From: Flavobacterium psychrophilum
GTDB lineage: Bacteria > Bacteroidota > Bacteroidia > Flavobacteriales > Flavobacteriaceae
Assembly: GCA_945905915.1 (NCBI GenBank)
Contig: CAMDQL010000024.1
Coordinates: 1-21,948, forward strand
Direction of reading: 5' to 3'
Length of the DNA stretch: 21,948 bases
This document shows, in pieces, positions 7,753-17,579 of this stretch (the stretch's first letter is position 1; every line of letters begins with the position of its first letter). Both the position numbers and the translations under genes were made by a program. The notes under the pieces are model-generated. The model did no database searches and was not told the origin of the DNA. It saw nothing but the letters and a program-made list of their open reading frames with translations.

Positions 7753-8859
7753 CTATTTTATTGCTTTTGCTTTATCAGGCTGACCTGTAACTTCATAGGC
7801 TATTTTTAAAATACTTTTAGTGTTTTCATCTGCAGGATATAAATCATATGCTTTCTCAAAATTTGGAATTGTACTTAAAAACATAGCTTTACGTTTAGCC
7901 ATTAATTCATCAAATTTCTTTTTATCTGCTCTTGAAGCATTGATTTCATTTACTAATTTTTCTTCTTCACTTAAACCACTATAACCTAGACTATAATACA
8001 ATTCAAACTCACCTTTTTTAAGTTCTTCATCATTAGGGGTTAACAATCTAGCTTTTGCAAATGTTTCTTTTGCTTTATCAAAATCATTATTTTGTCTGTA
8101 TAATAATGCTAAAATTCGCATAAATTCGGGCTTATTGTCACTTACTTTTAAATCACGCGGTTTTTCATATAAATTCATCGAAATAAATTTGATACGGTCT
8201 TCTCTTGAAGAAACTTCTTCCTCTAAACCAGTTGCTTTATTTACAGCAAAATAAACAATTCCTTTATTTAAATAATCACTATCTAAAAGCTCTTCATAAT
8301 ATTTTTGAGCTGATATGTAATCTTCACCTTGTACGGATAAAATAGCAGCATTTTGCAAAGATTTTCCTTCGGTATTTTTATCAAACAAATACAAATTATA
8401 AAAAATAACGGACGCTTCTTTATATTTTTTTGCAGTGTTTAAGGATAAGGCCAAGCTGGTCAACCCTTGTTTAAACTCTTTCTTTTCTGTTATTAGGTCG
8501 TCGGTATAAACTTTTTTACCTGATTTTTTTTCAAAAGCAATAGTTTTATCTATTGTAGTTCCATATTCTTGAATGAACTCTGGTTTATACAAATTCATCT
8601 GATCTTGTGGAGTTGCTTTTGCGCCTTTTGAAGCAAGAACAACCGTAGGATACATTACTTTATAAAACTTAGCATATACTTTATCTGATTCTTCTGAAGC
8701 CAACCCTTGTAAAGCATCACTTGCCGTTTTATAAGCCTCAAGGTCTTTTTCAGAAATTTCATTTTTAGCATAAATTTTCTTTAATGCTTTAAGCTCGTCT
8801 TTTTGAGCAAATGTTGCAACCGATATTAGTAACGTTGCGCTTAAAATAATTTTTTTCAT
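7753..8859 (-). CDS. Secreted tetratricopeptide-repeat-like protein downstream of gyrA
   Basis: 368 residues. MKKIILSATLLISVATFAQ is a Sec signal peptide, placing the product in the periplasm. The rest is Lys/Glu-rich and alpha-helical. It shows TPR-like helical pairs, for example around residues 150-200 (AKKYKEASVIFYNLYLFDK, then EDYISAQKYYEELL), near 245-275 (LALLYRQNNDFDKAKETFAKA) and at the C-terminus. TPR domains bind proteins; no partner is evident. It follows gyrA after 57 bases on the same strand and may be partly co-transcribed with it, although a hairpin lies between. Function unknown. Confidence 0.8.
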   Translation of the reverse strand: MKKIILSATLLISVATFAQKDELKALKKIYAKNEISEKDLEAYKTASDALQGLASEESDKVYAKFYKVMYPTVVLASKGAKATPQDQMNLYKPEFIQEYGTTIDKTIAFEKKSGKKVYTDDLITEKKEFKQGLTSLALSLNTAKKYKEASVIFYNLYLFDKNTEGKSLQNAAILSVQGEDYISAQKYYEELLDSDYLNKGIVYFAVNKATGLEEEVSSREDRIKFISMNLYEKPRDLKVSDNKPEFMRILALLYRQNNDFDKAKETFAKARLLTPNDEELKKGEFELYYSLGYSGLSEEEKLVNEINASRADKKKFDELMAKRKAMFLSTIPNFEKAYDLYPADENTKSILKIAYEVTGQPDKAKAIK

Positions 8860-8884
8860 AGTTAATTAAACTTGGTTAAACAAA

Positions 8885-8904
8885 AGCCCAAAATAAATTG
8901 GGCT
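8885..8904 (-). terminator. Putative hairpin terminator or attenuator between gyrA and the TPR-like gene
   Basis: On the minus strand AGCCCAA and TTGGGCT (7 bp) enclose a 6-base loop, followed by CTTTTG on the gyrA-downstream side. The T-tract is short, so read-through into the TPR-like gene is plausible. Confidence 0.5.
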
Positions 8905-8917
8905 CTTTTACACTAAT

Positions 8918-11491
8918 TTATTCTTGTGTTTCTTCAGTTAATTCATCAGTCTCACCCTCCTCTAAATCTCCTTCAATAGCTTCTTCAACATCTCCTTCAA
9001 ATTCATCTGAAATATCTTCAGCTTCATCTTCACGAAGTACTTTTGTAACTGCGGCTATAGAATCGGTTCCTTTAATATTGATTAATCGAACACCTTGAGT
9101 AGCTCTTCCCATTACTCGTAAATCAGAAACCATCATTCTGATAGTTAAACCTGATTTGTTGATTATCATTAAATCATCGTCATCGGTTACATTATTAATA
9201 GCAATTAAAGCACCCGTTTTTTCGGTGATATTTAAAGTTTTAACACCTTTTCCACCACGGTTTGTTATACGATATACATCAACTCCGTCTTCTTCTACTA
9301 ATTTGGTTCGTTTCCCATAACCATTTTCTGTAACTACTAAAATTTGTGTATCGTTAATATCATCTTTATTAACGGTAACAATTCCAATAACTTCGTCGTT
9401 TTCATTAGCTAGAGTGATTCCTCTAACTCCAGAAGCTGTTCTTCCCATTGGTCGGGTTTTTTCTTCTTCAAAACGAACCATTTTACCCGATTTCCCTGCA
9501 ATTAAAACTTGGCTTGTACCATTAGTTAACTTTGCTCCTAATAATTCATCACCTTCTTTAATAGTTATTGCAGCCACACCGTTTACACGAGGTTTAGAAT
9601 ATTTTTCTAATGAGGTTTTCTTAACCTGTCCTTGTTTAGTAACCATTATTAAGTTGTGGCTTTTAATATACTCTTGGTCTTTAAGATCTTGTGTGCAAAT
9701 AAAAGCTTTAACTTTATCTTCTGGCTCAATGTTGATTAGGTTTTGAATTGCTCTACCTTTACTAGCTTTTGTTCCTTCTGGAATTTCATACACACGCATC
9801 CAATAACATTTTCCTTTTTGAGTGAAATACATTAAATATTGGTGATTTGTTGCAACAAATAAATGTTCTAAGAAATCTTGATCTCTTGTTCCCGCAGATT
9901 TTTGTCCAACTCCTCCTCTATTTTGCGTTTTGTATTCAGATAATGAAGTACGTTTAATATAACCCGCGTGTGAAATCGTAATTACTACACTTTCATCTGC
10001 AATTAAATCTTCAATACTTACATCACCACCAGCATATTCAATTTGAGAACGGCGCTCATCACCATATTTTTCTCTAATTTCAGCTAATTCATCTTTGATA
10101 ACTTGCATTCTCAATTCCTTACTTGCTAATAATTCTTTCAAGTGAGTAATCAATTTTATAATTTCTTCATACTCTGCGCGCAATTTATCTTGTTCAAGAC
10201 CTGTTAATTGTCTTAATCGCATTTCAACAATTGCACGAGCTTGAATTTCCGAAAGTTTAAAACGCTCAATTAAATTAGTTCTTGCTTCATCGCCATCTTT
10301 TGAAGCTCTGATGATTTTGATTACTTCATCAATGTTATCAGATGCAATGATTAAACCTTCTAAAATATGTGCTCTTTCTTCTGCTTTTCTTAAGTCATAT
10401 TGTGCTCTACGAATAACAACATCATGGCGATGCTCCACAAAATAATGAATCAAATCTTTTAAATTCAACATTTGAGGACGCCCTTTTACTAAGGCAATAT
10501 TATTTACACTGAATGAAGACTGAAGTTGAGTATATTTATAAAGTGTATTTAAAACGACATTTGGAACGGCATCACGTTTTAATTCATAAACAACACGCAT
10601 TCCGTTTCTATCCGATTCGTCTCTAATAGTAGAAATACCTTCTATTTTTTTATCATTAACTAAATCAGCAGTATGTTTAATCATATTTGCCTTATTCACT
10701 TGATAAGGAATTTCAGTAACAATAATTGCTTCTCGCCCATTTACTTCTTCAAAACCTACTTTTGCACGCATAACAATACGTCCTCTTCCTGTTTTGAATG
10801 CTTCCCTAACACCTTCATAACCATAAATAATTCCTCCTGTTGGAAAATCAGGTGCTTTGATATATGTAATTAATTCATCAATGTCAATATCATTATTATC
10901 AATGTAAGCTAATGTTCCATTAATTACCTCTGTTAAATTATGAGGAGCCATATTGGTCGCCATACCTACGGCAATTCCTGAAGCACCATTAATTAATAAG
11001 GTAGGAACTTTTGTAGGCATTACGGTTGGTTCATGCAATGTATCGTCAAAGTTTAACTGAAAATCAACCGTTTCTTTGTCAATATCAGCTAACATTTCTT
11101 CCGAAATCTTTTTCATTCGAGCTTCGGTGTAACGCATTGCTGCAGGACTATCACCATCAACCGATCCAAAGTTTCCTTGTCCGTCAACCATTAAATAACG
11201 TAAACTCCATTCTTGAGCCATACGCACCATGGCATCATATACTGAAGTATCTCCATGGGGATGGTATTTACCTAAAACTTCTCCAACAATCCTTGCCGAC
11301 TTTTTGTGGGCTCTGTTCGAAAGAACTCCTAATTCATACATTCCGTACAAAACTCTACGGTGTACTGGCTTTAAACCATCTCTAACATCAGGAAGTGCAC
11401 GTGACACAATAACAGACATCGAATAATCGATGTACGCTGATTTCATTTCTTCCTCTATGTTAATAGGAATTAACTTTTCTCCTTCTGACAT
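8918..11491 (-). CDS. gyrA: DNA gyrase subunit A
   Basis: 857 residues. The breakage-reunion domain has catalytic Tyr121 in [10 protein letters not shown]. The quinolone-determining region reads [10 protein letters not shown] (77-86), giving Thr82 and Asp86 at E. coli positions 83 and 87. Coiled-coil/DNA-gate segments cover about 360-490. The C-terminal beta-pinwheel starts near 495 and carries the GyrA box QNRGGVG (523-529), which distinguishes gyrase A from topoisomerase IV ParC. The last ~35 residues form a very acidic tail ([19 protein letters not shown]). With GyrB (not in this window) it introduces negative supercoils into DNA. It diverges from clpC across a 257-base gap. Confidence 0.97.
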   Translation of the reverse strand: MSEGEKLIPINIEEEMKSAYIDYSMSVIVSRALPDVRDGLKPVHRRVLYGMYELGVLSNRAHKKSARIVGEVLGKYHPHGDTSVYDAMVRMAQEWSLRYLMVDGQGNFGSVDGDSPAAMRYTEARMKKISEEMLADIDKETVDFQLNFDDTLHEPTVMPTKVPTLLINGASGIAVGMATNMAPHNLTEVINGTLAYIDNNDIDIDELITYIKAPDFPTGGIIYGYEGVREAFKTGRGRIVMRAKVGFEEVNGREAIIVTEIPYQVNKANMIKHTADLVNDKKIEGISTIRDESDRNGMRVVYELKRDAVPNVVLNTLYKYTQLQSSFSVNNIALVKGRPQMLNLKDLIHYFVEHRHDVVIRRAQYDLRKAEERAHILEGLIIASDNIDEVIKIIRASKDGDEARTNLIERFKLSEIQARAIVEMRLRQLTGLEQDKLRAEYEEIIKLITHLKELLASKELRMQVIKDELAEIREKYGDERRSQIEYAGGDVSIEDLIADESVVITISHAGYIKRTSLSEYKTQNRGGVGQKSAGTRDQDFLEHLFVATNHQYLMYFTQKGKCYWMRVYEIPEGTKASKGRAIQNLINIEPEDKVKAFICTQDLKDQEYIKSHNLIMVTKQGQVKKTSLEKYSKPRVNGVAAITIKEGDELLGAKLTNGTSQVLIAGKSGKMVRFEEEKTRPMGRTASGVRGITLANENDEVIGIVTVNKDDINDTQILVVTENGYGKRTKLVEEDGVDVYRITNRGGKGVKTLNITEKTGALIAINNVTDDDDLMIINKSGLTIRMMVSDLRVMGRATQGVRLINIKGTDSIAAVTKVLREDEAEDISDEFEGDVEEAIEGDLEEGETDELTEETQE

Positions 11492-11530
11492 AAGTATTTA
11501 TATTAAAATTATAATTAGTACTAAAACGTG

Positions 11531-11560
11531 CTAATATACAGCTTTTTCTACTTTTATGAA
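11531..11560 (-). promoter_or_regulatory. Possible gyrA promoter
   Basis: On the minus strand, TTC (plus 11560-11558), a 19-base spacer, then TATATTAG (plus 11538-11531), close to but not matching TAnnTTTG. It lies about 40 bases upstream of the gyrA start. Weak consensus. Confidence 0.35.
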
Positions 11561-11680
11561 GTGTTTTTACAGACTTATTTCGAGATTTTATTAACAATTT
11601 TGTTTACAAATTGGTTATAAATCAACACTAGATTTCTTTTGTTTTTCAATTTTTTTTTGTCATTTAGCGATATTGTAAGA

Positions 11681-11728
11681 AAGGTTAGGTATGGTTTTTG
11701 TTTTAACCTTATTGATTTTGTACATTTA
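11681..11728 (+). promoter_or_regulatory. clpC promoter with flanking inverted repeat
   Basis: TTG (11698-11700), a 20-base spacer, then TACATTTA (11721-11728), one mismatch from TAnnTTTG, 20 bases before the clpC ATG. AAGGTTA (11681-11687) and TAACCTT (11704-11710) form a 7-bp inverted repeat that brackets the -33 TTG and could be an operator for a stress regulator. The promoter is well supported; the operator is inferred from symmetry only. Confidence 0.6.
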
Positions 11729-11748
11729 CTAATATTTATAACAACAGT

Positions 11749-14298
11749 ATGGACGATAATTTTTCACCAAGAGTTAAAGATGTAATTACTTACAGTAAAG
11801 AAGAAGCCTTGCGTTTAGGTCATGATTTCATTGGTACTGAGCATTTAATGTTGGGCATTCTTCGTGATGGAAGCGGTACGGCTATCTCCATTTTAAACAA
11901 TCTTGCAGTTGATTTTTCGCACCTAAGAAAAAAGGTGGAAATATTGAGTCCTGCCAATCCAAATGGTATTCAAAATATTGAAAAGAAAAATTTACATTTG
12001 ACCAGACAAGCTGAACGGGCCTTAAAAACTACGTTCCTTGAAGCAAAATTATTTAATAGTTCTGAAATTAGTACGGCCCATTTATTGCTTTGTATTCTTA
12101 GAAATGAAAATGACCCTACAACCAAATTGCTTCATAAAATTAAAATTGATTACGAAACCGTTAAAGAACAATATACTGCCATGATGACAAACGAAGATGA
12201 TTTTTTAGATAATTTACCAAAAGCGGAATCCTTTAATGAAGATTCTGGACAAGATGACAGTTTGAAAGATAATGGCTTCAATACACCATCATCTGGTAAT
12301 AAAACCAATAAAAAATCGAAAACACCTGTTTTAGATAACTTTGGTCGCGATTTAACAGAAATGGCCGAAGAAGGTAAATTAGACCCCGTTGTTGGTCGTG
12401 AAAAAGAAATCGAACGTGTTTCACAAATTTTAAGCCGAAGAAAAAAGAATAATCCTTTATTAATTGGCGAACCTGGCGTAGGAAAATCAGCTATTGCTGA
12501 AGGTTTAGCGCTACGAATAATTAAAAAGAAAGTGTCGCGCAACTTATTCAATAAACGAGTTGTAACATTAGATTTAGCGAGCTTAGTAGCCGGAACAAAA
12601 TACCGTGGTCAATTTGAAGAGCGTATGAAAGCCGTGATGAACGAGCTTGAAAAGAACGACGACATTATTTTATTTATTGATGAAATTCACACCATTGTAG
12701 GTGCTGGTGGTGCAACAGGCTCACTTGATGCATCAAATATGTTTAAACCTGCATTAGCTCGAGGTGAAATTCAATGTGTAGGAGCAACAACTTTAGATGA
12801 ATACCGTCAATACATTGAAAAAGACGGTGCTTTAGAGAGACGTTTTCAAAAAGTAATTGTAGAGCCAACAACAGTTGAGGAAACCATTATCATCTTAAAT
12901 AATATTAAATCAAAATATGAAGACCATCATAACGTAATTTATACACCTGAAGCAATTGAAGCGTGTGTAAAGCTAACCAATCGTTATATGACCGATCGGT
13001 TTCTTCCTGACAAAGCAATTGATGCACTTGACGAATCGGGCTCTCGTGTTCATATAATTAATATTGATGTTCCTAAACAAATCTTAGAATTAGAAAAACA
13101 ATTAGAAGAAGTAAGAGAACACAAAAATACCGTAGTCAAAAAACAGAAATATGAAGAAGCTGCTAAACTTAGAGATGATGAAAAACGAATTGAAAAAGAT
13201 TTAGCGATTGCTCAAGAACAGTGGGAAGAAGATTCTAAAAACAATAAAGTAACTGTAACAGAAGACAACGTTGCTGACGTGGTGTCTATGATGACAGGAA
13301 TTCCTGTAAATCGTATTGCGCAGACTGAAAGTAATAAGTTAGCTCACCTACCCGAACTAATTAAAGGTAAGGTAATTGGACAAGATGAAGCAGTTCAAAA
13401 AATTGCAAAATCAATCCAAAGAAATCGTGCCGGATTGAAAGATCCTAATAAGCCAATTGGCTCGTTTATTTTCTTAGGTCAAACAGGTGTTGGAAAAACA
13501 CAATTAGCTAAAGTAATTGCAAAAGAATTATTCGATTCGGAAGATGCATTAATACGAATCGATATGAGCGAATACATGGAAAAATTCGCAATTTCACGTT
13601 TAGTCGGTGCGCCTCCAGGCTATGTTGGATATGAAGAAGGCGGACAACTTACCGAAAAAGTGCGAAGAAAACCTTATAGCGTTGTTCTTTTAGATGAGAT
13701 TGAAAAAGCTCATCCAGATGTGTTCAATATGATGCTGCAAGTTTTAGATGATGGCTATTTAACCGATAGTTTGGGACGAAAAATTGATTTTAGTAACACT
13801 ATTATCATCATGACTTCAAACGTTGGTGCACGTCAATTAAAAGATTTTGGAACAGGAGTTGGATTTGGCACTGCAGCTAAAAATGCTCAAACCGATGAAC
13901 ATTCTAAAGGTATTATCGAAAACGCATTGAAAAAAGCTTTTGCACCTGAATTTTTAAATAGAATTGATGACGTAATCGTTTTTAATACGCTTGAAAAACA
14001 CGATATCGATAAAATTATTGATATTGAAATGGATAAACTATATGCAAGAGTAAAAGATATAGGTTATACCTTACAACTTTCTGAAAAAGCTAAGGATTAT
14101 ATTGCTGATAAAGGTTTTGATAAGCAATTTGGAGCACGACCGCTTAAAAGAGCCATACAAAAATATGTGGAAGATGCTTTAGCTGAAGAAATTATTACCT
14201 CTAAAATTCACGAAGGCGATACAATTTTTATGGATTTGGATGAGTCTAATCAGGAATTAGTAATCGAAATAAAAAAATTAGAAGAACCAAGCGCATAG
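11749..14298 (+). CDS. clpC: ClpC-type AAA+ unfoldase of the ClpCP protease
   Basis: 849 residues with full ClpC architecture. A double Clp-N domain spans 1-145. AAA1 has Walker A GEPGVGKSA (240-248) and Walker B FIDE (309-312). A short M-domain/UVR-like coiled coil lies around 445-495 (KYEEAAKLRDDEKR). AAA2 has Walker A GQTGVGKTQ (577-585) and Walker B LLDE (647-650). A D2-small domain follows. The hydrophobic tripeptide VGF (704-706) in TGVGFG is the ClpP-docking loop, so it should feed ClpP rather than act as a ClpB-like disaggregase. The short middle domain also excludes ClpB. It unfolds damaged or tagged cytosolic proteins. A hairpin at its stop codon probably ends transcription. Confidence 0.95.
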   Translation: MDDNFSPRVKDVITYSKEEALRLGHDFIGTEHLMLGILRDGSGTAISILNNLAVDFSHLRKKVEILSPANPNGIQNIEKKNLHLTRQAERALKTTFLEAKLFNSSEISTAHLLLCILRNENDPTTKLLHKIKIDYETVKEQYTAMMTNEDDFLDNLPKAESFNEDSGQDDSLKDNGFNTPSSGNKTNKKSKTPVLDNFGRDLTEMAEEGKLDPVVGREKEIERVSQILSRRKKNNPLLIGEPGVGKSAIAEGLALRIIKKKVSRNLFNKRVVTLDLASLVAGTKYRGQFEERMKAVMNELEKNDDIILFIDEIHTIVGAGGATGSLDASNMFKPALARGEIQCVGATTLDEYRQYIEKDGALERRFQKVIVEPTTVEETIIILNNIKSKYEDHHNVIYTPEAIEACVKLTNRYMTDRFLPDKAIDALDESGSRVHIINIDVPKQILELEKQLEEVREHKNTVVKKQKYEEAAKLRDDEKRIEKDLAIAQEQWEEDSKNNKVTVTEDNVADVVSMMTGIPVNRIAQTESNKLAHLPELIKGKVIGQDEAVQKIAKSIQRNRAGLKDPNKPIGSFIFLGQTGVGKTQLAKVIAKELFDSEDALIRIDMSEYMEKFAISRLVGAPPGYVGYEEGGQLTEKVRRKPYSVVLLDEIEKAHPDVFNMMLQVLDDGYLTDSLGRKIDFSNTIIIMTSNVGARQLKDFGTGVGFGTAAKNAQTDEHSKGIIENALKKAFAPEFLNRIDDVIVFNTLEKHDIDKIIDIEMDKLYARVKDIGYTLQLSEKAKDYIADKGFDKQFGARPLKRAIQKYVEDALAEEIITSKIHEGDTIFMDLDESNQELVIEIKKLEEPSA

Positions 14299-14311
14299 CT
14301 TGGTTTATTTT
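14285..14311 (+). terminator. Terminator overlapping the clpC stop codon
   Basis: AACCAAGC (14285-14292) pairs with GCTTGGTT (14298-14305), loop GCATA, then TATTTT. The clpC stop TAG (14296-14298) lies at the loop/second-arm boundary, so the first arm is coding sequence. Confidence 0.7.
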
Positions 14312-14374
14312 GAATGACAATTATAAATTTATAATATAAAACTACTTTAGAATTTTAAAAATATACGGTTAAAC

Positions 14375-15742
14375 ATGCTAGATAAAGTTATTGTAGGTAG
14401 CGAAGAATGGTGCTCCTTCCCTACGTTAGGAATTCCAACAATTAAAGCACGAGTAGATTCTGGAGCTAAAACTTCAGCTTTACATGCTATTAATATTGCT
14501 ACTTTCGAAAAAAATAGTGAAAATTGGGTAAAATTTGACGTTAATCCCATACAAAATAATGCCAAAGCGGTTATTCATTGCGAAGCCCCTCTAATTGATA
14601 AACGCGTAGTTAAAAGTTCGAGTGGCTACAGAGAGCAACGTTATGTTATAAAAACAAAATTAGAAATTGGTGGAAAAACATGGGAAATAGAGGTTACATT
14701 AACCAATAGAGATTCCATGGGTTTCCGAATGTTATTAGGAAGAGAAGCCATGTCGGGAAGAGTATTGGTTGATCCTGAGCAACGCTATTTATTGGGCCAA
14801 CCCACAACCGATAAATTAAAAGAATATTATTACGCATCTGAAGAGCAAAAAAAAGGACTTAGAATTGGACTTTTAGCTAGTAATCCAGAGTTGTATAGCA
14901 ACAACCGTATCATGGAAGCAGGCGAACTAAGAGGCCATGAAATGCACTTCTTAAATTTGAAGTACTGTTATATGAAACTCGATGCTACCAAACCCGAAAT
15001 TCATTATCGAGGTGGTAAAGTATTGAATGACTTTGACGCAATTATTCCAAGAATCAGACCCAGTATGACCTATTATGGTTGTGCCTTAACCCGTCAATTT
15101 GAAGCACTTAAAGTCTATGCATTAAACAATGCTTCGGCTATAACACAATCGAGAGATAAATTATTTTCACTACAATTGTTATTGAATAATGGTGTTGAAA
15201 TTCCTACTACGGGGTTTGCAAATTCGCCATTAGACACCGACGACTTAATCAAAATGGTTGGTGGTTCTCCATTGATTGTGAAATTATTAGAAGGCACGCA
15301 AGGAAAAGGGGTGGTTTTAGCCGAAACCAAAAAAGCGGCCGAATCAGTTATCAACGCCTTTAAAAGTTTGAATGCCAATATTCTTGTGCAAGAATTCATT
15401 AAAGAGGCAAATGGAAAAGATTTGCGTTTGTTTGTTGTTGACGGAAAAGTAGTCGCAGCTATGCAACGTGAAGCTTTACCAGGTGAATTTAGAGCCAATA
15501 TTCATTTAGGCGGAACAGCTTCTATTGTCAAAGTTACAGCTGATGAAAAGAGAATTGCCATCAAAGCTGCAAAAGCCATGAATTTAAAAGTAGCCGGTGT
15601 AGATATTATTCGTTCTGCAAAAGGTCCTTTATTATTAGAAGTGAATTCTTCTCCTGGACTTGAAGGAATTGAAGGCGCTACTCAAAAAGACATCGCTGGC
15701 GAAATGATCAAAGCGATTGAAAAGAATTTTAAATGGAAATAA
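14375..15742 (+). CDS. rimK: RimB-like peptidase domain fused to RimK-type ATP-grasp glutamate ligase
   Basis: 455 residues, about 150 more than E. coli RimK. Residues 1-145 form a PF05618 (RimB-like, retropepsin-fold 'ATP-dependent zinc protease') domain with [11 protein letters not shown] (28-38) and LGREAM (121-126). Residues 162-455 form a RimK ATP-grasp domain starting [17 protein letters not shown], with the nucleotide loop [10 protein letters not shown] (303-312), DLRLFV (349-354), FRANIHLGG (372-380) and metal-binding [13 protein letters not shown] (421-433). RimK adds glutamates to ribosomal protein S6; in Pseudomonas a separate RimB trims such tails. The fusion suggests ligase and trimming activity in one chain, which is inferred. 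The substrate may differ from S6. It starts 76 bases after clpC and is followed 14 bases later by a small membrane-protein gene. Confidence 0.87.
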   Translation: MLDKVIVGSEEWCSFPTLGIPTIKARVDSGAKTSALHAINIATFEKNSENWVKFDVNPIQNNAKAVIHCEAPLIDKRVVKSSSGYREQRYVIKTKLEIGGKTWEIEVTLTNRDSMGFRMLLGREAMSGRVLVDPEQRYLLGQPTTDKLKEYYYASEEQKKGLRIGLLASNPELYSNNRIMEAGELRGHEMHFLNLKYCYMKLDATKPEIHYRGGKVLNDFDAIIPRIRPSMTYYGCALTRQFEALKVYALNNASAITQSRDKLFSLQLLLNNGVEIPTTGFANSPLDTDDLIKMVGGSPLIVKLLEGTQGKGVVLAETKKAAESVINAFKSLNANILVQEFIKEANGKDLRLFVVDGKVVAAMQREALPGEFRANIHLGGTASIVKVTADEKRIAIKAAKAMNLKVAGVDIIRSAKGPLLLEVNSSPGLEGIEGATQKDIAGEMIKAIEKNFKWK

Positions 15743-15756
15743 AAAATTAATTACAA

Positions 15757-15939
15757 ATGAAAAAACAATATGCCCTTCCGATTTTATTTTTCACATTAGG
15801 AATTGCCATTACTATTATAGGTGCTTTATTCAAAATTATGCATTGGCCTGGAGCAACAATAATACTTGCAGCGGGTCTTTTAGCGGAAGCAACTGCCTTA
15901 ATTGTGTTGATTATTTCGATAGCAAAACGTTTAAAATAG
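15757..15939 (+). CDS. Small two-helix membrane protein resembling the N-terminal hairpin of GldL
   Basis: 60 residues. Two membrane helices (about 6-24 and 33-55) flank the motif FKIMHWPGA (25-33), the hallmark of the GldL transmembrane hairpin. A glutamate (E44) lies within the second helix. The protein ends in a basic KRLK tail. GldL, with GldM, forms the proton-driven motor of gliding and T9SS, but full GldL is over 200 residues with a cytoplasmic domain that is absent here. The gene starts 14 bases after rimK, likely in the same transcript, and ends 10 bases before the convergent hutH. Despite its size it is probably real: clean start, coherent membrane topology and a recognisable motif. 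Function unknown. Confidence 0.75.
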   Translation: MKKQYALPILFFTLGIAITIIGALFKIMHWPGATIILAAGLLAEATALIVLIISIAKRLK

Positions 15940-15949
15940 ATTCAGAAAT

Positions 15950-17449
15950 TTACTCAAAATCAATTTGAAAACTATTTAAAAAAGCAACTGATTTTTCAAT
16001 GTCGTAATGTAAAATTCTATCTTCAGAAACAAAAGAAACTTCTTCTCGATAAGATTGCACAAAACGCTCTATAAACTCACTAGATTTTAAAGGTCTTCTA
16101 AATTCTAATGCTTGCGAAGCATTTAATAGTTCTATCGCTAATATTCGCTCTATATTTTCAACAATACGTAACGTTTTAGTTGCTGCGTTGGCTCCCATAC
16201 TCACATGATCTTCTTGACCGTTTGAAGAAACAATACTATCTATGCTTGCCGGAGTAGCCAATTGTTTGTTTTGACTGGCAATGCTTGCAGCGGTATATTG
16301 CGGAATCATAAATCCTGAATTTAAACCCGGGTCGTTTACTAAAAACGCCGGCAAACCGCGTAATCCCGAAATCAATTGATAGGTTCGTCGCTCTGAAATA
16401 CTTCCTAATTCTGATAAAGCGATTCCTAAAAAGTCTAAGGCTAATGCCAAAGGTTGTCCGTGAAAATTCCCTCCCGAAATAATCAAATCTTCACCTACGA
16501 AAATATTTGGATTATCGGTAACCGAATTGATTTCAGTACGAAATACTTTCTTTACATAATCAATTGCATCCTTTGAAGCGCCATGCACTTGAGGAATACA
16601 TCGAAACGAATAAGGATCTTGAACATGTACTTTAGGTTGTGCAACAATTTGACTATCTTCTAATAAATCTCTAAAATGTTCGGCGGTTTGTACTTGTCCC
16701 TTGTGAGGTCTAATTAAATGTATTAAATCGGTAAATGGTTCAAGGCGACCATCAAAACCTTCTAAAGAAATGGCTCCAATTACATCTGCAAAGTAGGATA
16801 TTTTTTCTGCTTTAATCAAGCAATACACTCCATAAGCACTCATAAATTGCGTTCCATTCAACAAAGCCAATCCTTCTTTTGATTGTAAAACGATAGGATC
16901 CCACTTAAATTTTTCCAACACTTTTGCAGCAGGTTGTCTAAAACCATCTGAATATACTTCACCTTCTCCTAATAAGGGCAAGGAAAAATGTGCCAAAGGA
17001 GCTAAATCGCCTGAAGCTCCTAACGAACCTTGTGTATATATAACGGGTAAAATATCGTTATTGTAAAAATCAATTAAGCGTTGTACGGTAACGAGTTGAA
17101 CTCCCGAATGACCATAGTTCAACGATTGAATTTTGAGCAACAACATGATTTTTACAATTTCATGAGGTACTTCATCACCTGTACCGCAAGCATGCGATTT
17201 TACTAAATTTTCTTGAAGTTTTGATAAATTTTCATTCGAAATTTTTACATTACATAACGAACCAAAACCAGTATTGATACCGTAAATGGGTTCAGAATTT
17301 GATTTCATTTTATCATCTAAATACTTTCTGCATTTTTCAATGTTTACGATAGCTTCTTCCGATAATGCCAACTGTTTTCCTTGAAAAACAATCTCATTGA
17401 TCATCTCAATTGATAATAAATCTGAACTTATATAATGTATGTTTTCCAT
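15950..17449 (-). CDS. hutH: Histidine ammonia-lyase
   Basis: 499 residues, normal for the family. The MIO cofactor forms from Ala145-Ser146-Gly147 in GSLGASGDLAPLAH. The catalytic tyrosine region YGINTGFGSL starts at Tyr56. Ser85-His86 in NLVKSHACG is the substrate-specificity signature of histidine lyases, rather than the HL or FL of tyrosine or phenylalanine lyases. It deaminates L-histidine to trans-urocanate in the cytoplasm, the first step of the Hut pathway. hutU, hutI and hutG are not adjacent, so the pathway genes must be dispersed or lie elsewhere. It diverges from gcvT and converges with the small GldL-like gene without a clear terminator between them. Confidence 0.95.
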   Translation of the reverse strand: MENIHYISSDLLSIEMINEIVFQGKQLALSEEAIVNIEKCRKYLDDKMKSNSEPIYGINTGFGSLCNVKISNENLSKLQENLVKSHACGTGDEVPHEIVKIMLLLKIQSLNYGHSGVQLVTVQRLIDFYNNDILPVIYTQGSLGASGDLAPLAHFSLPLLGEGEVYSDGFRQPAAKVLEKFKWDPIVLQSKEGLALLNGTQFMSAYGVYCLIKAEKISYFADVIGAISLEGFDGRLEPFTDLIHLIRPHKGQVQTAEHFRDLLEDSQIVAQPKVHVQDPYSFRCIPQVHGASKDAIDYVKKVFRTEINSVTDNPNIFVGEDLIISGGNFHGQPLALALDFLGIALSELGSISERRTYQLISGLRGLPAFLVNDPGLNSGFMIPQYTAASIASQNKQLATPASIDSIVSSNGQEDHVSMGANAATKTLRIVENIERILAIELLNASQALEFRRPLKSSEFIERFVQSYREEVSFVSEDRILHYDIEKSVAFLNSFQIDFE

Positions 17450-17579
17450 CTGATTAATTTATAAAGTTCAAAATTCCGCAAAGAATTGCTAAAATGCAAG
17501 ATTTATTATCATTATTAACAAAAAATAAATAGTTCTCAAATTTTAAAGGAAATGTCGATATATTTTTAAGAATTTTCAA

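Noticed and set aside
8898..9098. Plus-strand Ser-rich open frame at the 3' end of gyrA
   Set aside because: Antisense shadow of the acidic GyrA tail: Asp/Glu codons read as Ser-rich on the opposite strand.
11492..11680. CIRCE or CtsR operator upstream of clpC
   Set aside because: Neither the long CIRCE inverted repeat nor the CtsR heptamer repeats are present; only the short repeat at 11681-11710 was kept as a candidate.
15717..15968. 83-codon open frame overlapping the end of rimK and the small membrane gene
   Set aside because: It is an alternative frame of the GldL-like gene with no coherent features, while the 60-residue frame has a clear motif and two membrane helices.
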